Assembly (NCBI RefSeq): GCF_039543565.1
Contig: NZ_BAABJZ010000104.1
Span: forward strand, 57,441-121,440
DNA length: 64,000 nucleotides
Direction of reading: 5' to 3'
Source: Ferrimonas pelagia
GTDB taxonomy: Bacteria; Pseudomonadota; Gammaproteobacteria; Enterobacterales; Shewanellaceae
Part shown: in pieces, positions 45,868 to 55,000 of the stretch
Position numbering within the stretch: position 1 is the stretch's first letter
How the letters are laid out: every line of letters begins with the position of its first letter
Notes under the pieces: model-generated
What the model was told of the DNA's origin: nothing
The model's input: the letters and a program-made list of their open reading frames with translations, nothing else
Databases searched by the model: none
Position numbers and translations under genes: made by a program

Positions 45868-47034
45868 ATGAATCTGCACGAGTATCAGGCTAAGCAGATC
45901 TTCGCTGAGTACGGCTTGCCCGTATCCGAAGGTTTTGCGTGCGACACCCCGCAAGAAGCGGCCGAAGCGGCCAGCAAGATCGGTGGCGACAAGTGGGTCG
46001 TTAAATGTCAGGTCCACGCCGGTGGCCGTGGTAAAGCCGGCGGCGTCAAGTTGGCCTCCAGCAAAGAAGAGATCCGCGAGTTTGCTCAGAGCTGGTTGGG
46101 CAAAAACCTGGTGACCTACCAGACCGACGCCAATGGCCAGCCGGTGACCAAGATCTTGGTGGAAGAGTGTACCGACATCGCCAAGGAACTCTACCTGGGC
46201 GCCGTGGTCGATCGTGGCAGCCAGCGGGTGGTATTTATGGCCTCCACCGAAGGGGGCGTCGAAATTGAAAAAGTGGCGGAAGAGACCCCGGAATTGATCC
46301 ACAAAGCGGCGATCGATCCGCTGGTGGGCCCGCAGACCTATCAGGGCCGTGAGCTGGCCTTCAAGCTGGGCTTGAAGGGCGATCAGATCAAGCAGTTCAC
46401 CAAGATCTTTATGGGTTTGGGTCAGATGTTCCTGGACCTGGATTTTGCGCTGCTGGAGATCAACCCACTGGTGATCACCGAGCAGGGCGATCTGCACTGC
46501 CTGGACGGCAAGATCAACATCGACTCTAACGCCCTGTATCGTCAGAAAACCGTGCGCGAAATGCACGATCCCTCCCAGGAAGATGAGCGTGAAATGCACG
46601 CCGCGCAATGGGAGCTGAACTACGTCGCACTGGATGGCAACATCGGTTGCATGGTCAACGGCGCGGGCCTGGCCATGGGCACCATGGACATCGTTAACCT
46701 GCATGGCGGCAGCCCGGCCAACTTCCTCGATGTGGGTGGCGGCGCGACCAAAGAGCGGGTGACCGAAGCGTTTAAAATCATCCTGTCCGACGACAACGTC
46801 AAAGCGGTGCTGGTCAATATCTTCGGCGGTATCGTTCGCTGTGATCTTATCGCCGAAGGCGTGATCGGCGCAGTGGAAGAGGTGGGCGTGAAGGTGCCTG
46901 TCGTCGTGCGCTTGGAAGGCAACAACGCCGAGCTGGGCAGCAAAGTCTTGGCTGAATCTGGCCTCAATATCATTGCAGCCACCAGCCTGACGGATGCGGC
47001 AGTACAAGTAGTCAAAGCAGCGGAGGCCCAATAA
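45868..47034 (+). CDS. sucC: Succinyl-CoA synthetase beta subunit (ADP-forming)
   Basis: A 388-residue ATP-grasp protein (E. coli 388 aa), starting MNLHEYQAKQIFAEYGLPV. Conserved segments are VVKCQVHAGGRGKAGGVK, LDFALLEINPLV and DVGGGATKERVTEAFK. With SucD it makes ATP (or GTP) from succinyl-CoA. It overlaps sucD by one base (TAATG). The 93-nt gap after sucB contains no gene. A long open frame on the opposite strand is a high-GC artefact. Confidence 0.97.
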   Translation: MNLHEYQAKQIFAEYGLPVSEGFACDTPQEAAEAASKIGGDKWVVKCQVHAGGRGKAGGVKLASSKEEIREFAQSWLGKNLVTYQTDANGQPVTKILVEECTDIAKELYLGAVVDRGSQRVVFMASTEGGVEIEKVAEETPELIHKAAIDPLVGPQTYQGRELAFKLGLKGDQIKQFTKIFMGLGQMFLDLDFALLEINPLVITEQGDLHCLDGKINIDSNALYRQKTVREMHDPSQEDEREMHAAQWELNYVALDGNIGCMVNGAGLAMGTMDIVNLHGGSPANFLDVGGGATKERVTEAFKIILSDDNVKAVLVNIFGGIVRCDLIAEGVIGAVEEVGVKVPVVVRLEGNNAELGSKVLAESGLNIIAATSLTDAAVQVVKAAEAQ

Positions 47035-47906
47035 TGAGCGTTTTGTTGACCAAGGATACCAAGGTTATCTGTCAGGGTTTCACTGGCGGGCAGGGCACGT
47101 TCCACTCTGAGCAAGCGCTGGAGTACGGCACCCAGATGGTCGGTGGGGTTTCGCCGGGCAAAGGCGGCACCACCCACCTGGGTCTGCCGGTGTTTAACAC
47201 CGTGCGTGAAGCGGTTGAAGTGACCGGCGCGACCGCCTCGGTGATCTACGTACCTGCGCCGTTCTGCAAGGACGCCATCTTAGAAGCGATCGACGCCGGT
47301 ATTGAGTTGATCGTCACCATTACCGAAGGCATTCCAACCTTGGACATGCTGGATGTGAAGGTGAAGCTGGACCAAGCGGGCGTGCGCATGATCGGACCCA
47401 ACTGCCCAGGGGTTATCACCCCGGGTGAGTCCAAGATCGGGATCATGCCAGGTCACATCCATAAGCCGGGTAAGGTGGGCATTGTGTCCCGCTCCGGTAC
47501 CCTGACCTATGAAGCGGTTAAGCAGACCACGGATGAGGGTTTCGGCCAGTCCACCTGTGTCGGTATTGGGGGCGATCCGATCCCGGGCTCCAACTTCATC
47601 GATATCCTGGAGATGTTCCAGAACGATCCGCAGACCGAAGCGATCGTGATGATCGGGGAGATCGGTGGCACTGCCGAAGAGGAAGCGGCGGCCTACATCA
47701 AGGCCAACGTCACCAAGCCAGTGGTTTCTTACATCGCCGGGGTCACCGCCCCTGCAGGCAAGCGCATGGGCCACGCTGGCGCCATCATTGCTGGCGGTAA
47801 AGGCACGGCGGACGAGAAGTTCGCCGCGCTGGAAGACGCCGGCGTGCGCACCGTGCGCTCCCTGGCCGATATCGGCGGCGCACTGCGGGACATCACCGGC
47901 TGGTAA
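47034..47906 (+). CDS. sucD: Succinyl-CoA synthetase alpha subunit
   Basis: A 290-residue protein (E. coli 289 aa). The N-terminal CoA-binding Rossmann domain includes VICQGFTGGQGTFHSEQA and GGVSPGKGGTTHLGLPVF. The phosphorylated catalytic His247 is in KRMGHAGAIIAGGKGTA. It forms the alpha2-beta2 or alpha-beta enzyme with SucC and closes the sdh-suc cluster, followed by a strong terminator. Confidence 0.97.
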   Translation: MSVLLTKDTKVICQGFTGGQGTFHSEQALEYGTQMVGGVSPGKGGTTHLGLPVFNTVREAVEVTGATASVIYVPAPFCKDAILEAIDAGIELIVTITEGIPTLDMLDVKVKLDQAGVRMIGPNCPGVITPGESKIGIMPGHIHKPGKVGIVSRSGTLTYEAVKQTTDEGFGQSTCVGIGGDPIPGSNFIDILEMFQNDPQTEAIVMIGEIGGTAEEEAAAYIKANVTKPVVSYIAGVTAPAGKRMGHAGAIIAGGKGTADEKFAALEDAGVRTVRSLADIGGALRDITGW

Positions 47907-47935
47907 GCTTTATCGGTGTTACCGTTGCACGAATG

Positions 47936-47964
47936 ACAGCCCACCTTCCTGTGGGCTGTTTTTT
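47936..47964 (+). terminator. Rho-independent terminator after sucD
   Basis: A 9-bp stem ACAGCCCAC/GTGGGCTGT with a 6-nt loop and six T residues, 29 nt after the sucD stop. Confidence 0.9.
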
Positions 47965-48162
47965 CATCTCTTGCTGATGACAGCGGTGATCGAGTCAGCC
48001 GTCGTGTTGCTGCTGTTTCGCCTATGTGACGCATAAATGATGCTATGAGCCTTGTGGTTCTTGCCCGGGAAATTGTGCGCTGAATTGGGCTATGTGCTCT
48101 CGCCATTGCCTCCGGCGCCAGCATGGGTACAATCGCCGGACTTGTTAGCGAAAAGGCGCCTT

Positions 48163-48696
48163 ATGCGACATCTTCATTTTGCCACTCACCCCCGAGCCAT
48201 TGCCGGTGGCAGCGAATTTCTGCGACCCTCAGTGCGGGCCATCATCTTGCGCGGGGAGCAGATCTTATTGATGTATACTGCGCGCTATGACGACTACAGC
48301 CTACCTGGTGGTGGCGTCGACGAAGGCGAAGCGTTGGAGCAGGCGCTGCGACGCGAGGTCGCCGAAGAAACCGGTGCGCGCGAACTGGTGATCACCGCGG
48401 AGTTTGGGCTCTACGAAGAGCTGCGCCCCTGGCACAAAGACGACTACGATAATGTGCGGATGCTGTCCTACTGCTATTTCGCCGAAGCGGCCGCTGAGTT
48501 GGGGTCGGCGCAGTTGGAGGATTACGAGCGGGCGAACGGCATGGAGGCGCGTTGGGTGTCACTGGCCGACGCCATTGCGCACAACGAGGCGGTCATCAGC
48601 CACAGCGAGCGGGCGGGCCTTTCCATCGTTCGTGAAACCTGGCTGCTGAACCATCTGCGTCAGCAGCTTCAGATCAGCCGGGTGGCCGTTGCTTGA
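48163..48696 (+). CDS. Nudix hydrolase
   Basis: A 177-residue protein with an intact Nudix box GGGVDEGEALEQALRREVAEETGA (GX5EX7REVXEEXGX), which binds metal and cleaves nucleoside diphosphate-linked compounds. The start at 48163 follows AAAAGG by 7 nt; the frame is open further upstream from a TTG, but that part looks non-coding. The region after the box (YEELRPWHKDDYDNVRMLSYCYF) resembles general ADP-ribose or (d)NTP hydrolases; the substrate cannot be fixed. It stands alone between sucD and a LysR gene. Confidence 0.85.
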   Translation: MRHLHFATHPRAIAGGSEFLRPSVRAIILRGEQILLMYTARYDDYSLPGGGVDEGEALEQALRREVAEETGARELVITAEFGLYEELRPWHKDDYDNVRMLSYCYFAEAAAELGSAQLEDYERANGMEARWVSLADAIAHNEAVISHSERAGLSIVRETWLLNHLRQQLQISRVAVA

Positions 48697-49073
48697 CGGC
48701 GCTAGCCTCGGCGCGAGGGCGTTGTCCCCAGCCTGATGCCAGGCTGGGGCGCCGGAGCCTAAGGCGGGCTGCCACCGGCGCTGGCAATGCGCTTTATCCC
48801 TGTCGTTGAGTGGGCCAGAGCAGCGCTGGAGCGGATAAACCTTCGTGTCGCCTATTTGCATGGTAGCGAGGGGCGACAGATCCCGTTGGGCTGCACCAAG
48901 TGCTTATCTTTCCGCTAGGCGGACGAGCAGAGAGAAAGCGCAATCGCCATCAGTGTTGGTTGTTCTCAGTCGACCCGTCCGTGGGACGTTCTCTATCGCT
49001 TTCTTGATCTTGCGCTCAGAAACCACTCAGCTATCTACAATTTCTGCTATCAAGGCGGCCCGCTTCAGCTTGC
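48697..49073. other. Intergenic region with a 10-bp hairpin
   Basis: 377 bases without a convincing gene on either strand. A perfect 10-bp inverted repeat (CCCCAGCCTG, ATGC loop, CAGGCTGGGG) lies at 48726-48749, about 30 nt after the Nudix stop. It has no T-tract but could act as a terminator or a REP-like element. The rest may be decayed sequence. Confidence 0.5.
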
Positions 49074-49961
49074 TTAGCTTAGGTGGCGTTGAGCTTCCTG
49101 CTTTATCCAGTTTATCAAAGCAGTACAGGTGGATGACTGCGACATCCCTTGGCGATAAAAGAGATTAAGCTCAAGCGTGTGCGGCTGGGTGGCGGCATCG
49201 ACGCTTAATTCCACCAGTTTGTCTTGTGCGATATAAGGCTGGGCTATGTGCTTGGGTAGGGCGGTCCATCCTGTGGCACCGAGTAGGCTTACGGCGGTGT
49301 CGAAATGGCTGACCACACGCAACTGCGATGACACACCCAGCTCGGGGCGGGTGCTGAGTTGGTCCTCCAGGATGTACTGGGGCTCGGTGATCAACTCGCT
49401 AAAGCGGACCTGAGAAAACTGGGTATAAGGCGATTTAGGGCTGACATAGGGCACAATGGGCATCGTCCCTAAATGGGTAAAATCGAGTTCCTTTTCCGGT
49501 TGCACCTGGGTCATTTTGAGGGCGATCCCCAGGCCCGCTTCTCCATCAATTAGGGCGCGCAGCGTATCGTGTCGGTTGCGGTTTAACCAGCTCAGTTGCA
49601 GTTGGGGAAAGTGTTGCAGTGCCTGTTGCTCGACGGCATGGAGCATGTCCCGCGGTACGCTGGTGTCGTGCAAGATGGTCAACGAGACGGGTTCGTCATT
49701 AAAGAATGCCTGGCCAAACAGGATCAGTTGCTCGTTTTGTTGGATCAGGATCCGCACCTTAGGGTAGAGCTGTCTGGCGCGGTGGGTTGGGATCGCCTTG
49801 CGACCCTCGATCTCAAATAGGGCGTAGCCCAGATTGTCTTCGAAGCTCAGGACGTGCTCTCTGACCGTCGCCCGGTCTCGACTCAGTTTTCTGGCCGCGG
49901 CGCTGTATGAGCCTTTTTCATACACGGCCGCGAAGGCGATGAGTTGATCCAAAGTGTGCAT
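49074..49961 (-). CDS. LysR family transcriptional regulator
   Basis: A 295-residue regulator. The N-terminal winged helix-turn-helix (residues about 4-60: LDQLIAFAAVYEKGSYSAAARKLSRDRATVREHV) is typical, except that it reads VREHVLSFEDNLGYALF where most members have VS..I..LE..LG..LF. A periplasmic-binding-protein-like effector domain follows (about 90-290). The target is unknown. LysR regulators often control a divergent or adjacent gene; here the nearest gene upstream is the sulfatase, transcribed in the same direction, so no regulatory pair is obvious. Confidence 0.85.
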   Translation of the reverse strand: MHTLDQLIAFAAVYEKGSYSAAARKLSRDRATVREHVLSFEDNLGYALFEIEGRKAIPTHRARQLYPKVRILIQQNEQLILFGQAFFNDEPVSLTILHDTSVPRDMLHAVEQQALQHFPQLQLSWLNRNRHDTLRALIDGEAGLGIALKMTQVQPEKELDFTHLGTMPIVPYVSPKSPYTQFSQVRFSELITEPQYILEDQLSTRPELGVSSQLRVVSHFDTAVSLLGATGWTALPKHIAQPYIAQDKLVELSVDAATQPHTLELNLFYRQGMSQSSTCTALINWIKQEAQRHLS

Positions 49962-50366
49962 GTTTTCTCCATTATAAATGGGACCAAGCGATGTGATGAT
50001 AGGATCCGTTAGGATCTGCGTGCATCATAATGATCTTTGAGCGGTTTGAAAGTTGCTGCGATTGCAGGTGAATGGCTGACTTGGTTCAAGTGTGCGTTTG
50101 CTCTCATGACCGTTCGCCCAGTGATGAATATGGCGGCGTTTACAGTATGAAGTACCTTAATCAAGCTCACGCTTTTCGGCTGCGTGTGAACTTGATCGGC
50201 CCCTTGGGCAGGGTTGGTGGGGTTAGACCACCAAACGAGGGATGACGAAGCCTGGCGTATGCTTGATTGGCACAGCGATCGGTTGCAGGCCTTGTCATAT
50301 CGACTTGTCGATGTGATGGGGAACCCCCACCGACGAGGGTGGGGGGGGGGAGGTGAGCTGGCGTGT
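49962..50366. other. Intergenic region downstream of the sulfatase with hairpin and poly-G run
   Basis: 405 bases; the LysR promoter should lie near 49962-50030. At 50324-50345 CCCCCACC can pair with GGTGGGGG, and on the leftward strand this hairpin follows the sulfatase stop. The right arm runs into ten consecutive G residues (50341-50350). No gene is supported, although leftward open frames run through part of it. Confidence 0.45.
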
Positions 50367-51779
50367 TTAGTCTTGATGTTTGCCGCGATAACCGACTTTA
50401 GGACCAATATGGCGGCCCCAGCCAAAGCGGGTTTTTTCATTGCCTTGGCGCCAGGCGTCGAGTTCTTGCCTCATCCGCTCTGCGACTTCTGGGTATTGGC
50501 GGCTGAGATCGGTGGTTTCGCTCGGATCATCGCTGATCCGATACAGTGCTTGGATCCGATCGCGCCGAGTGTCACCACGAAACTCTTTGCGGTGGCTGTC
50601 GACGAATTTCCACTCACTGTTACGAATGGCCGAGTTGGTGATGTTATCCCAGTACAGATAGCGTTCGGGCAGGTGGTCTGCCTGTCCGCCGGCATACGGC
50701 AGCAGATCCACCCCTTCCAATTGCCATTCCGGCTTGATCTCGCCAATGGCGGCCTGCAGCAAGGTGGCGGTGATATCGATGCCGTTGGCGGGGGCATCCA
50801 GGGTGACGCCCTCCATCACAACTCCCGGCCACATCATGAGATAAGGGACACGAATGCCCCCTTCCAGCGTGGTGCCCTTGATGCCCTTGAGTGGTTTATT
50901 GCTCGAGTGGGGATAGCCCTCACCGCCATTGTCACTGGTCAGGAAGATGAGGGTATTGTCCAGCAGCTCCTCCGCTTCCAGCTTGTCCAGCAGCAGGCCA
51001 ATGTTTTTGTCCATGTTGTGGACCATGGCGACGCTGGTGCGACGGGCTTCATTTTCAATGTGCGCAAAGCGGGCTAAGTCTTCTGCGGTGGCTTGCATCG
51101 GTCCGTGTGGCGCGTTGTAGGCTAGGAACAGAAAGAAGGGATCCGCTTTGTGGCGCTCGACGAAGGCAAGGGATTCCTGCCCGAAGGCATCGGTCATGTA
51201 TTCAGGAAAGTTGGCGACGCGCTGGCCATCTTCGCGATAGATCCCCTGCCAGGAATTCTTCTGCTGTTGGTTGCTCGCGCCGACGAAGTAGTTCGCTGCC
51301 CCGTTGTTGAAGCCGTAAAACTCTTGAAAGCCCCGGTTGTAGGGCCAGTAGGCCGGATCGTCGCCGTCGTGCCATTTGCCGATCAGCCCGGTCATGTAGC
51401 CAGCGTCACTCAGGTAGTCGCCAATGGTGTTTAACTCGAGCGGCAGACCAAGGGTGATCCCGTGCTCACGGACGCGAGGGCCAGTATTGTCGTGGTAGCC
51501 GAATCGCTGCTGATAACGGCCGGTGACAAAGCCCGCGCGGGAGGGACCGCAGACCATGTTCATGGCATAGCCTGAGGTGAATGAGGCTCCTTGTTTGGCG
51601 ATGCGATCGATGTTGGGAGTCTCGAAGTCACCTTCCCCTTCGGGGTTGTAGCTGACGTCGCCGTAGCCGAGATCGTCGGCCATGATCACAATAATATTGG
51701 GCCGCTCGGTGGCGAATGCCGGGGCGATCCCTAGGCTGAGCATGGCCATCGAGGTGCCGAGTAGACGGGGGGCTCTCAT
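50367..51779 (-). CDS. Exported sulfatase (formylglycine-dependent type I)
   Basis: A 470-residue arylsulfatase-family protein with signal peptide (MRAPRLLGTSMAMLSLGIAPAFA). Metal ligands are in IIVIMADDLGYGD (Asp35, Asp36). The maturation motif CGPSR starts at Cys77 (VCGPSRAGFVTGRY), the residue converted to formylglycine. Later segments LIGKWHDGDDP, PHGPMQA and LTSDNGGEG are typical. It hydrolyses sulfate esters in the periplasm or outside the cell; polysaccharide or aryl sulfate cannot be told apart. No maturation enzyme (FGE or anSME) is in the window. Transcribed alone. Confidence 0.9.
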   Translation of the reverse strand: MRAPRLLGTSMAMLSLGIAPAFATERPNIIVIMADDLGYGDVSYNPEGEGDFETPNIDRIAKQGASFTSGYAMNMVCGPSRAGFVTGRYQQRFGYHDNTGPRVREHGITLGLPLELNTIGDYLSDAGYMTGLIGKWHDGDDPAYWPYNRGFQEFYGFNNGAANYFVGASNQQQKNSWQGIYREDGQRVANFPEYMTDAFGQESLAFVERHKADPFFLFLAYNAPHGPMQATAEDLARFAHIENEARRTSVAMVHNMDKNIGLLLDKLEAEELLDNTLIFLTSDNGGEGYPHSSNKPLKGIKGTTLEGGIRVPYLMMWPGVVMEGVTLDAPANGIDITATLLQAAIGEIKPEWQLEGVDLLPYAGGQADHLPERYLYWDNITNSAIRNSEWKFVDSHRKEFRGDTRRDRIQALYRISDDPSETTDLSRQYPEVAERMRQELDAWRQGNEKTRFGWGRHIGPKVGYRGKHQD

Positions 51780-52051
51780 CGTTAAAACTGCCTCTTGTTG
51801 TTGTGTGTGAGTCCGCGCTTGAGCGGCTCACTGTGCATGTGGGAGTAGAGAGCCTGTGCGGTTCCCACCGGTGCGTCAATCTCTGGCCATCTTGTCTGGC
51901 GGAGAATTTTGCCATTTTGTGCGCTAAACCGGATCCGACCGCGGACGAATGATCCTCGGGCGGGTGACTGCCGGTTTCGCTTGGTAAACCGCTTGTTTCT
52001 CGGTATCGAGTTCAAGATACTGGTGGGAGTTTTGGGCGCATGGAGGCTGCT
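51780..52051. promoter_or_regulatory. Divergent region between sulfatase and channel genes
   Basis: About 270 bases holding the promoters of the leftward sulfatase and the rightward channel gene. I see no clear operator and no gene. Confidence 0.4.
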
Positions 52052-52723
52052 GTGAGGGCATTTAACTTTAAGACCGTGGATGAGCACGGCGTAGCTGAGT
52101 ATCACAAACCGACCATCTTAATGACCTTCATTGTGGCGGTTGCACTGATCGTCTGGAGCATGGGTTTGTTGCTGTTTCATTTTGAGAGCGGCGTTGAAAC
52201 AGCCAATATCCTCAGTCGGCAGGACGCGTGGTGGACCATCTGGATGAGCGCATCGACGATCGGCTTTGGTGACTTCTATCCGGTGACTCTGGGAGGGCGC
52301 ATCGTGGTGGGCTCCATGTTTGTGGTGGGGGCCATCAATATCGGTTTTGTGGTGGGCTTTGTGAGTGACTACCTGCGGGACTTGTTCGATAAGTCGATCC
52401 AAAATCGGGAGCTGAAAAGCCAGCTGAGTGTGGTATTGCAGAAGCTGGATCGGCTGGAGGATCAACTCAATATTGATCAGCGCGTGGCCTTTGGCAGTGA
52501 CGCACATGGGATCGATCACGTGATCTCGCAACACGGCAACGAACAGCGCAATCGCTTGCTCACCTTGGGCCGGGATGATTCAGGTCACTATGTGGTGACC
52601 GATAATCGTCAGACCGAAAGTGGCAACACGTTAAATTGGAAGACCTTTACCCGCAAAGAGGATGCGTTGGCCTATTTTCAGCACCAGAGTAAGAGCTCGG
52701 CGTGTCAGCTGGTGCTGCGCTGA
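52052..52723 (+). CDS. Two-TM potassium-channel-family protein
   Basis: A 223-residue protein with two membrane helices (about 24-46 and 88-112) around a pore loop with the selectivity-filter-like sequence STIGFGDFYP (filter about 69-73), close to the TVGYGD/TIGFGD of potassium channels. The ~110-residue cytoplasmic tail starts with a helical segment (SQLSVVLQKLDRLEDQL), then a small soluble region; no RCK/TrkA-N domain is evident. I chose the GTG at 52052 because GGAGG lies 5 nt upstream; an in-frame ATG at 52040 overlaps that site. It heads a rightward group with two unassigned envelope proteins. Confidence 0.75.
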   Translation: MRAFNFKTVDEHGVAEYHKPTILMTFIVAVALIVWSMGLLLFHFESGVETANILSRQDAWWTIWMSASTIGFGDFYPVTLGGRIVVGSMFVVGAINIGFVVGFVSDYLRDLFDKSIQNRELKSQLSVVLQKLDRLEDQLNIDQRVAFGSDAHGIDHVISQHGNEQRNRLLTLGRDDSGHYVVTDNRQTESGNTLNWKTFTRKEDALAYFQHQSKSSACQLVLR

Positions 52724-52800
52724 TCCGCTCGGGCTGGCGGCGACAGACCTGATGATCCTGCCAGTCGCCGTTGTTGCAAAGACCGACTAGGGTGTTGAAA

Positions 52801-52821
52801 GCGCGCCCTTTCGGGGCGCGC
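52801..52821. repeat. GC-rich hairpin before the small membrane protein gene
   Basis: An 8-bp inverted repeat GCGCGCCC/GGGCGCGC with a TTTCG loop lies 77 nt after the channel stop. No T-tract follows, so attenuation or mRNA processing is as likely as termination. Confidence 0.5.
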
Positions 52822-52843
52822 GTGGGACACACGGAGCGGTCTT

Positions 52844-53302
52844 ATGCGCAATTGGGAAGCGGCGATCCCCTGGTACATGACCATCATATCAACCGTCACC
52901 TTGATGGCTTTGGCGGTGTTTCTGACGCTGAATATTGAGTGGTTTAAGACGCAGGCACCGCAGTCGCCGGACTGGCAAAGCGATCAATTTCAGATCCACA
53001 TTCACCATCTCCACCTCGCCATGATCAAACGCTCGGTCGGGCTTTTCGCCGGATTTGCCGCGATGTTTATCGGTATGGCCGTGTGCTTCTACAGCTTAAA
53101 AAACCAAACCCAGATCGATCTGGGTCAGGCTGGCCTCTCCGTGGCCTTGGCAACCGGCTCTCCAGGGATCATCGCCATGTTGCTCGGCGGGTACCTGATC
53201 AGCGCCACGATCCAGAGTAAGGATCACTTTGCCGACTACCCCGCAAAGATCCTAACCTCCGGTGCCGTTGATGAGCCCCCGTTTCCGGCTGAGAAGGGCT
53301 GA
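52844..53302 (+). CDS. Unassigned inner-membrane protein, three TM segments
   Basis: A 152-residue protein with membrane segments at about 10-28, 65-88 and 98-125, and a His-rich loop between the first two (IHIHHLHLAM). I do not recognise the family. The loop histidines could bind metal, but nothing else supports that. A GGAG ribosome site precedes the ATG. The stop is 5 nt before the start of the next exported protein, so the two are coupled. Confidence 0.65.
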   Translation: MRNWEAAIPWYMTIISTVTLMALAVFLTLNIEWFKTQAPQSPDWQSDQFQIHIHHLHLAMIKRSVGLFAGFAAMFIGMAVCFYSLKNQTQIDLGQAGLSVALATGSPGIIAMLLGGYLISATIQSKDHFADYPAKILTSGAVDEPPFPAEKG

Positions 53303-53306
53303 TCGC

Positions 53307-53888
53307 ATGCAACGCAAGCTCCTGTCCCTGATGTTGTGTGGCTATGGCGTGGTGGCCTTAGCGGAGCCGCCCGCGCCGCCAAGCCCAGACGAACTGCAAA
53401 CCACCTGCCGAACCATCAGCTATGAAGCGTATCGCAACAAAGCGCAGTCAGACCGCTTGTTGATGAGCGCCGCCTACCGCTTATTATGCGAGTCGCTGAC
53501 GGATCCGTTCCTGCAACCCTATACCCAGTACTTTGTTCAACTGCGACAAAGCCGTTTGACCAATGGCGCCGCGTGCATCGGACCGGATCGCTACCTGAAT
53601 TCCGGTAGCCGGGGCGGTTGGGATCACATGGAGTTAGAGCGCTTTCGCTATTTCAATGAGCAAACTCAAGGAGGCTGGGAGCGGGACGAGGTGGAGCGCT
53701 TCATCCAAGTCCGGACCAACCTGCTGCAACTGCCCGCCGCTGAACTCGATGGTTTGATCCTGCGCCAGCGCTTGGGGCCGGACACTGAAGGGAGCTTGGC
53801 GCCCGTACCGATCCGCACGCCATTGGCACAACCGAGATTCGACTTGCTGCCGCAGCCGCGTGAGTTGACGCCTCAGAGCGGTCATTAA
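53307..53888 (+). CDS. Unassigned periplasmic protein
   Basis: A 193-residue protein with a signal peptide (MQRKLLSLMLCGYGVVALA) and a Pro-rich start of the mature part. Three Cys remain after cleavage (TTCRT, LLCES, AACIG), which could form a disulfide. Helical in the middle, with a Pro/Gln-rich C terminus. No family recognised. The ATG at 53307 follows GAGAAGGG and gives a clean signal peptide. It is 4 nt after the membrane-protein gene, suggesting a joint envelope role. Confidence 0.65.
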   Translation: MQRKLLSLMLCGYGVVALAEPPAPPSPDELQTTCRTISYEAYRNKAQSDRLLMSAAYRLLCESLTDPFLQPYTQYFVQLRQSRLTNGAACIGPDRYLNSGSRGGWDHMELERFRYFNEQTQGGWERDEVERFIQVRTNLLQLPAAELDGLILRQRLGPDTEGSLAPVPIRTPLAQPRFDLLPQPRELTPQSGH

Positions 53889-54001
53889 GGCACTTTGGCG
53901 TTCATAGATAACCTTAAGGATAAGACCTGTATTTTGACGCCCGATCACCGTTAACCCCACCGGTGAGCTGAGCCGCATACAGCGATCGGACCGCATGGTT
54001 G

Positions 54002-55000
54002 ATGGGCGAGTTGTCGCGTTTGGCCTATTTCAAATCCGAAGGCAGCGTGGAGCTGGCTTCGTTGGCGCAGAAGCTGGCGCAGGAGCATGAGCCGCACTCT
54101 GTAGAATCCGCGCTTACGGCGTTGATGTCAGAGCGAAAGATGAGTAGTGAGCAGGCGCGCGAGCAGATGGCACACTATCTATCCATCGGCGAGTTTCGTC
54201 TCCATGCCGTGTTCAATCATGAGGGCAGCCAAGCGTTGATGTGCAACAGCGACGCGTTGCAAATGAATGTGTTGGCGTTTCGTGGCACCGAGATGGAGAT
54301 GGATGACATCAAGGCCGATCTGGACGCAGGTATGATCCAGGTTGGGGGCTATGGGATCCATCGCGGGTTTTATCACGCGTTTGAGGCACTGCGCCAGCCT
54401 ATCGAGACCCAACTGTTGTCGATGCGCCAGAACGGCTACCCGCTTTACATCACCGGCCACTCACTCGGCGGTGCCTTGGCCTTGCTGGCAACCAAGTTCT
54501 TAGCCTGCGATAGCATTGAGGCTTGCTACACCTTTGGTGGCCCACGGGTTGCTTCGCTCGGCTTTGGTGAAACGGTTCGCACCCCGATCTATCGCGTGGT
54601 CAATGCGGCAGTTCTGGCTTCGCGGCTACCGCCGGCCTACCTGCAAGATGGGCTTAATGCGCTGTTTAAGCTGGTTAGGATCCCCTACCTGAGCAAAATG
54701 TTGGTCGATCTTCTGGAGAGCATGGTGGGCTTTCGCCATTGTGGCGATATGCGCTACCTCACCGCTTGTCAAAGCGACTTCGCCGATCTGCACGTGTAGC
54801 AGGATCCCAGCATGGTCAAGCCGGATCTGTGTCTGATGACACGACTCTCAGCGACACGAGGGCGGGCCGGTGCGGTGGGTCATGCCATTCAGGGGTATTG
54901 CGACAAGTTGAGTGCTTACGCCCAGCGGCGCAACCCGGTGCAGCTTATGGCCGACAACATTGCGGCTATGCCGGCACAGGGCAGTGAGAAAGCGGGTTAG
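54002..55000 (+). pseudogene. Class 3 lipase-like alpha/beta hydrolase gene with an in-frame UAG
   Basis: The frame from ATG 54002 (a TTG sits just before it) codes for a lipase class 3 fold: LAFRGTEMEMDDIKADLD, nucleophile Ser154 in GHSLGGALALLATKF, and FGGPRVAS. TAG at 54797-54799 stops the 265-residue product, but the same frame stays open to TAG at 55000. It reads QDPSMVKPD... and GAVGHAIQGYCDKLSAYAQRRNP, which looks like the His-bearing C-terminal helix (H-x-I-x-x-Y) of these lipases. The catalytic Asp expected in VVN..D.V..LPP is Val (GTT). Together these suggest a decaying or inactive gene. The ribosome site is poor. A working truncated protein is the alternative. Confidence 0.6.

Noticed and set aside
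45859..47031. 390-codon open frame antisense to sucC
   Set aside because: It mirrors a strongly conserved gene across its whole length, which is common in high-GC DNA; no domain features or ribosome site.
50214..51077. 287-codon rightward frame antisense to the sulfatase
   Set aside because: The sulfatase has full family motifs and a signal peptide; the antisense frame has none.
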